Source: Acidobacteriota bacterium (GTDB taxonomy: Bacteria > Acidobacteriota > Vicinamibacteria > Vicinamibacterales > UBA2999). From it: a DNA stretch of 9,363 nucleotides. Positions 6,042 through 9,363 of this stretch are shown piece after piece. Both the position numbers and the translations under genes were made by a program. The stretch lies in assembly GCA_013813075.1 (NCBI GenBank), contig JACCSI010000613.1, positions 1 through 9,363 of the forward strand, read 5' to 3'. Each line of letters starts with the position of its first letter. Positions within the stretch are counted from its first letter, which is position 1. The notes beneath the pieces are model-generated. The model searched no databases, was not told where the DNA came from, and was given only the letters and a program-made list of their open reading frames with translations.

Positions 6042-6785
6042 GTGGCTGATGTGGTCGCGTTGATCCCCGCGCGCGTGGGGTCCAAGCGGGTGCCGGGTAA
6101 GAACATTCGAGTCTTGGGGCGGCATCCGCTGATCGCCTACACCATTGCCCCGGCTCTCGCGAGCGGCGTGTTTGATCGAGTGATTGTCTCAACCGATTCG
6201 GAAGAGATTGCCGCCATCGCCAGGCATTACGGCGCCGACGTGCCGTGTCTGCGACCAGCGGCATTTGCGGGTGACCAATCCCCCGACATCGAGTGGGTCG
6301 ATTTCACGTTGCGGATGTTGCGGGATCAGGGCACGGCGTACGACGCGTTCAGCCTGCTGCGCCCGACGAGCCCCTTTCGCCGGCCCGACACATTACAGCG
6401 CGCGTGGGGGACGTTTTCAGCCGAGCCGCATGTCGACTCCTTACGGGCCGTCGAAAAATGTAGCCAGCACCCCGGCAAGATGTGGGTCGCGCGCAATAAT
6501 CGTCTGTTGCCGTTGCTGCCGTTTGGTCCGGCCGAGCAGCCCTGGCACAGTAGCCAATACCAGTCGCTGCCGGACGTTTACGTTCAAAACGCGAGCCTCG
6601 AAATCGCCTGGTCGCGGATCGTGTTCGATGGCCGCACCATCGCCGGCGAAACCATCGTGCCGTTCTTTACCGACGACGTGGAAGGGTTTGATATCAACAA
6701 CCAGTACGATTGGCTTCTCGCCGAGCATCTGGTGGCCGGCGGCGACGCGGCATTACCGGAAGTAGCACAGCAACCATATGGGTGA
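6042..6785 (+). CDS. neuA: NeuA-family CMP-ulosonate (acylneuraminate-like) cytidylyltransferase
   Basis: This 247-residue enzyme should use CTP to make a CMP-sugar from the 3-deoxy-ulosonate produced by the NeuB homologue. It shows the family's CTP-binding loop IPARVGSKRVPGKN (8-21), then PLIAYTI (29-35), VSTDSEEIA (49-57), YGADVPCLRP (63-72), LLRPTSPFR (105-113) and the C-terminal FDINNQYDWLLAEHL (216-230). In the last motif the usual metal-binding D-x-D reads Asp217-Ile-Asn219. This may be a subfamily trait. Length is normal for stand-alone NeuA/PseF/LegF proteins, with no fused domain. I chose GTG 6042 over TTG 5976 because of the GGAG at 6030-6033 and the family N-terminus. The gene overlaps the transketolase by 8 nt. 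Product specificity cannot be read from motifs; the symbol is used in the family sense only. Confidence 0.9.
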   Translation: MADVVALIPARVGSKRVPGKNIRVLGRHPLIAYTIAPALASGVFDRVIVSTDSEEIAAIARHYGADVPCLRPAAFAGDQSPDIEWVDFTLRMLRDQGTAYDAFSLLRPTSPFRRPDTLQRAWGTFSAEPHVDSLRAVEKCSQHPGKMWVARNNRLLPLLPFGPAEQPWHSSQYQSLPDVYVQNASLEIAWSRIVFDGRTIAGETIVPFFTDDVEGFDINNQYDWLLAEHLVAGGDAALPEVAQQPYG

Positions 6786-8769
6786 GCAACAACTAGACGT
6801 CGTCACCGCTGACGACTTGTACTACGTCCCAGTCTCGGAGTTCGATCGCCTGCGCGCGAAGCGTCTGGACGCGGTCGAAGAGGCGCAGACCTTTGCGCTT
6901 CTGGCACGGCTCAACACGCTCTACATGATCGCTCGCGCCTGGTCGGGCCACCTCGGCACCAGCTTCAGCTCACTCGAGATTATGAGCTGGCTGTTTCTGC
7001 GCGAGATGCGCAACCTGGACGCCGGTCCGCAGGCGTGCGACGTGTTTTTCTCGTCGAAAGGGCACGATGCCCCGGCCCTCTACAACGTCTTGATCGCACT
7101 CGGCCTGCTCGAGCAGGACCAGATCCACCACCTCCGGCGCATTCACGGACTGCCGGGGCATCCGCACGTCGAGACGCCGTACATCCAGGCCAATACCGGC
7201 TCCCTCGGCATGGGCATTTCGAAAGCGAAGGGCATGGCCCTGGCGAACCGATTGCTCGGCGTCGATCAGAAAATCTTCGTGCTGACAGGCGACGGTGAGC
7301 TGCAGGAGGGGCAGTTCTGGGAATCGCTGCAGTCGGCCGTGAACATGGGTCTGCACGAGATCACGGTGATCATCGATCACAATAAAATCCAGTCCGATAC
7401 CTGGGTAAAGGACGTGAGCGATCTCGGCGGCCTCGAGGCCAAGCTGCGTGCCTTCGGATGGCATGTCGAGCGGGTTGACGGCCACGACATCGCTGCCCTG
7501 CAGCGCGTCTTCCGCGCAGTGGACGGTGTCAGGGACAAGCCCAAAGCGATCATTGCAGACACCGTCAAGGGCAAAGGGGTGTCCTTCATGGAAGGTCCGG
7601 CGATGAAGGTAGGCGAGCTCTACAACTATCACTCCGGCGCACCGAACGAGCAGGAGTACGCAAGCGGCTCGGCGGAACTGATCGCGCAGGCCCAGGAGCG
7701 CTTCAAGACGCACGGCCTGGGCGAATTGAAGATCGAGAGTGCCGTGCGCCAGCCGCGCAAGCCGGTGCTCAAAGTCGAGCGATTGGTCGTGGCCTATACG
7801 CAGGCGCTGCTGAGGCAGGCGGAAACGCACCCCGAGATCATCGCGCTCGATGCCGACCTCGTGAAGGACTGCGGCCTCGTTGACTTCCGGGCGCGGTTTC
7901 CGGAACGCTTCGTCGAATGTGGCATTGCCGAACAGGACATGGTGTCAATGGCCTGCGGCATGGCGCATCGCGGCGCGCTGCCGATCGCGCACTCGTTTGC
8001 GTGCTTCCTCGCGGCGCGACCCAATGAGCAGATTTACAACCAGTGCAGCGAGTCGTCGAAGGTTATTTACGTCGGCTCACTTGCCGGCCTGCTGCCCGGC
8101 GGGCCAGGGCACTCGCATCAGTCGGTGCGCGATATTTCGGCGCTCGGCTCGGTCCCGGGATTGATTCTCGCGGAGCCCTGCACCGAGCAGGAGGTCGTCG
8201 CGCTGGTCGACTTCATGGTGAACGGCACCGAGGAGAGCTCGTATCTCCGGCTCGTGTCGCTTGGCTGGCCAGTGCCGTTCAGCCTTCCGGCCAACTACAC
8301 GGCGGAGGTTGGTCGCGGCACGGTCGTGCGCGACGGGGACGACGCAATCGTGTTCGGCTATGGGCCATGGATGCTCGCCAACGCATGGGAAGCAACCGAA
8401 CGGCTCGCGACCGAGGGCGTCAGCATCAAACTCGTGAACCTGCCGTGGCTCAACCGTCTCGACACTCAATGGCTGCGAGATGTCATTGGGCCGATTCGCC
8501 AGATCATGACGCTCGACAACCATTACGTCCACGGCGGCCAGGGCGACATGGTCGCCGCGGCCATCGCCGAATTGGCCCTGTCGCCCATTTCCCGAGTCAC
8601 TCGGCTTGGCGTCACCGAACTCCCGCAGTGCGGCACCAATGACGAGGTGCTCCATCACCATAAGCTCGACGTCGATGGCCTCTTCGCTTCGATGCAGCAG
8701 GCGTGGCGGGCGTCTCCAGCCACCGTCGGCCCAAGCCAGGATGCGCCGGGCGCAGGCCGCCGCGGATGA
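6778..8769 (+). CDS. Transketolase-family thiamine-diphosphate enzyme, single chain
   Basis: The 663 residues hold both halves that many bacteria encode as separate transketolase-like subunits: the PP domain (about 35-300) and the Pyr plus C-terminal domains (about 328-645). His58 (SGHLG) and His96 (SKGHDAP) are active-site histidines; GHPH follows at 127-130. The ThDP/metal motif starts at GDGELQEG (171-178) and ends at Asn202 (DHNKIQSD). KGKGVSF (264-270) and YHSGAPNEQE (284-293) follow. The Pyr domain has GIAEQDM (382-388) with catalytic Glu385. This signature resembles split-subunit and DXS-type enzymes more than the GVREH form of housekeeping TktA. The final ~18 residues are a Gly/Pro/Ala-rich tail. 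It would move a two-carbon ketol unit between sugars. Placement between neuA and a phosphatase gene, with an 8-nt and a 4-nt overlap, suggests a dedicated pathway role rather than the pentose phosphate cycle. ATG 6778 is used; the only purine-rich site (GGAAG, 6758-6762) is far. Confidence 0.92.
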   Translation: MGEQQLDVVTADDLYYVPVSEFDRLRAKRLDAVEEAQTFALLARLNTLYMIARAWSGHLGTSFSSLEIMSWLFLREMRNLDAGPQACDVFFSSKGHDAPALYNVLIALGLLEQDQIHHLRRIHGLPGHPHVETPYIQANTGSLGMGISKAKGMALANRLLGVDQKIFVLTGDGELQEGQFWESLQSAVNMGLHEITVIIDHNKIQSDTWVKDVSDLGGLEAKLRAFGWHVERVDGHDIAALQRVFRAVDGVRDKPKAIIADTVKGKGVSFMEGPAMKVGELYNYHSGAPNEQEYASGSAELIAQAQERFKTHGLGELKIESAVRQPRKPVLKVERLVVAYTQALLRQAETHPEIIALDADLVKDCGLVDFRARFPERFVECGIAEQDMVSMACGMAHRGALPIAHSFACFLAARPNEQIYNQCSESSKVIYVGSLAGLLPGGPGHSHQSVRDISALGSVPGLILAEPCTEQEVVALVDFMVNGTEESSYLRLVSLGWPVPFSLPANYTAEVGRGTVVRDGDDAIVFGYGPWMLANAWEATERLATEGVSIKLVNLPWLNRLDTQWLRDVIGPIRQIMTLDNHYVHGGQGDMVAAAIAELALSPISRVTRLGVTELPQCGTNDEVLHHHKLDVDGLFASMQQAWRASPATVGPSQDAPGAGRRG

Positions 8770-9363
8770 TCGTCCTGTTTTGGGATATCGACGGCACGCT
8801 TTTGACGACGGGGCGGGCCGGCATTTTCGCGTGGGAGGACGCGTGTCTCGAGGTGACGGGCCGCGCGCTGGACTTCCAGTCCCTCAAGACCGACGGCCTC
8901 ACCGACCATCAGGTGGCCCTGCGCATTTTCGAGCAGGTGGGAGCACAGCCGAATCAGGAGACGCTCGATCGCATGGTGCGTTTTTACGAAAGTCGGCTGC
9001 CAGAACGGCTGCATGCGCGCAAAGGGCGTGTCCTCGATAGCGTGCGTGAGATTCTGGAATACCTGAACGCTCGTCGTCCTGACGTGCATTCGATGCTGCT
9101 GACCGGCAATACCGCGGCCGGGGCGACGGCCAAGCTGGCGCACTACGACCTGCAGAAGTTTTTCGAGGGCGGTTCGTTCTCGCAGGATCAGGGGCCTCGG
9201 GCCGGCATTGCCGCCCGCGCGCTGACGGCGGTGCGTCAAAGGTTTCCGCAAGCGGCGATCGAGTCTGGTCATGTGTTCGTGGTCGGGGACACGCCGCACG
9301 ACATCGACTGCGCCCAGGCCATTGGCGCGCGCACGATTGCGGTCGCCACCGGCGTCTACAAAG
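8766..9363 (+). CDS. HAD-superfamily phosphatase (PGP-like), 3' end outside window
   Basis: The frame opens at ATG 8766, overlapping the transketolase stop (ATGA), and runs without a stop to the window edge: 199 codons. HAD motif I is DIDGTLL (7-13) with nucleophile Asp7 and acid/base Asp9. Motif II is LLTGNT with Thr113. A lysine at 123 or nearby (TAKLAHYDL) may serve as motif III. Motif IV is VVGDTPHDI (172-180) with Asp175 and Asp179, which bind magnesium. Residues of about 17-90 form the alpha-helical C1 cap, as in phosphoglycolate phosphatases. The missing part is probably short, since motif IV is usually near the end. In this setting it could dephosphorylate a NeuB ulosonate-phosphate product or a transketolase sugar-phosphate. 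It could also be a general phosphoglycolate-type enzyme. Start and family are clear; the substrate is not. Confidence 0.9.
   Translation, partial: MIVLFWDIDGTLLTTGRAGIFAWEDACLEVTGRALDFQSLKTDGLTDHQVALRIFEQVGAQPNQETLDRMVRFYESRLPERLHARKGRVLDSVREILEYLNARRPDVHSMLLTGNTAAGATAKLAHYDLQKFFEGGSFSQDQGPRAGIAARALTAVRQRFPQAAIESGHVFVVGDTPHDIDCAQAIGARTIAVATGVYK

Noticed and set aside
6970..7830. 286-residue open frame on the - strand, inside the transketolase gene
   Set aside because: It is fully antisense to conserved ThDP-domain sequence and has no independent coding evidence.

Overview
The window is one strand-coherent block of a GC-rich bacterial genome. Nine protein genes all read on the + strand, packed with 4-8 nt overlaps or short gaps. 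No tRNA, rRNA, CRISPR array, insertion sequence or transposase is visible. The taxon cannot be fixed from the sequence. The GC-rich third positions, the GTG starts and the style of the first, partial protein would fit an Acidobacteriota-like (Vicinamibacteria-type) soil bacterium, but that is a low-confidence inference.

Layout. 2-448 is the 3' end of a probable membrane glycosyltransferase. 465-914 is a small RfaE2/TagD-type cytidylyltransferase. 911-1588 is a class I SAM methyltransferase. 1615-2538 is a GT-B-fold glycosyltransferase. 2555-3628 is a NeuB-family ulosonate synthase. 3625-4437 is a short-chain dehydrogenase resembling the PtmA type. 4489-5961 is an NAD(P)-dependent aldehyde dehydrogenase. 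6042-6785 is a NeuA-family CMP-ulosonate cytidylyltransferase. 6778-8769 is a full-length transketolase-family enzyme. 8766-9363 is a HAD phosphatase cut by the window edge.

Together the genes look like a surface-glycan locus whose core is a sialic-acid-like (3-deoxy-ulosonate) pathway: NeuB condenses an aldose with PEP, the HAD enzyme may remove a phosphate, NeuA charges the product with CMP, and glycosyltransferases and the methyltransferase use or decorate it. What does not fit a standard sialic, legionaminic or pseudaminic pathway is the supply side. The window holds no epimerase, aminotransferase or N-acetyltransferase. A transketolase, an aldehyde dehydrogenase and a dehydrogenase stand in their place. 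NeuB also keeps its metal and PEP residues but lacks the SAF-domain arginine that reads the N-acetyl group of the usual substrate. My main proposal is therefore a CMP-activated, probably non-N-acetylated ulosonic acid whose aldose precursor is built or remodelled by a dedicated transketolase. That is inference and needs biochemical proof.

Regulation. Four junctions overlap by 4-8 nt, which suggests translational coupling. Two genes (starts at 465 and 1615) lack a Shine-Dalgarno sequence but have a -10-like hexamer only 10-12 nt upstream, which could mean leaderless or very short-leader transcripts. No convincing terminator is seen.
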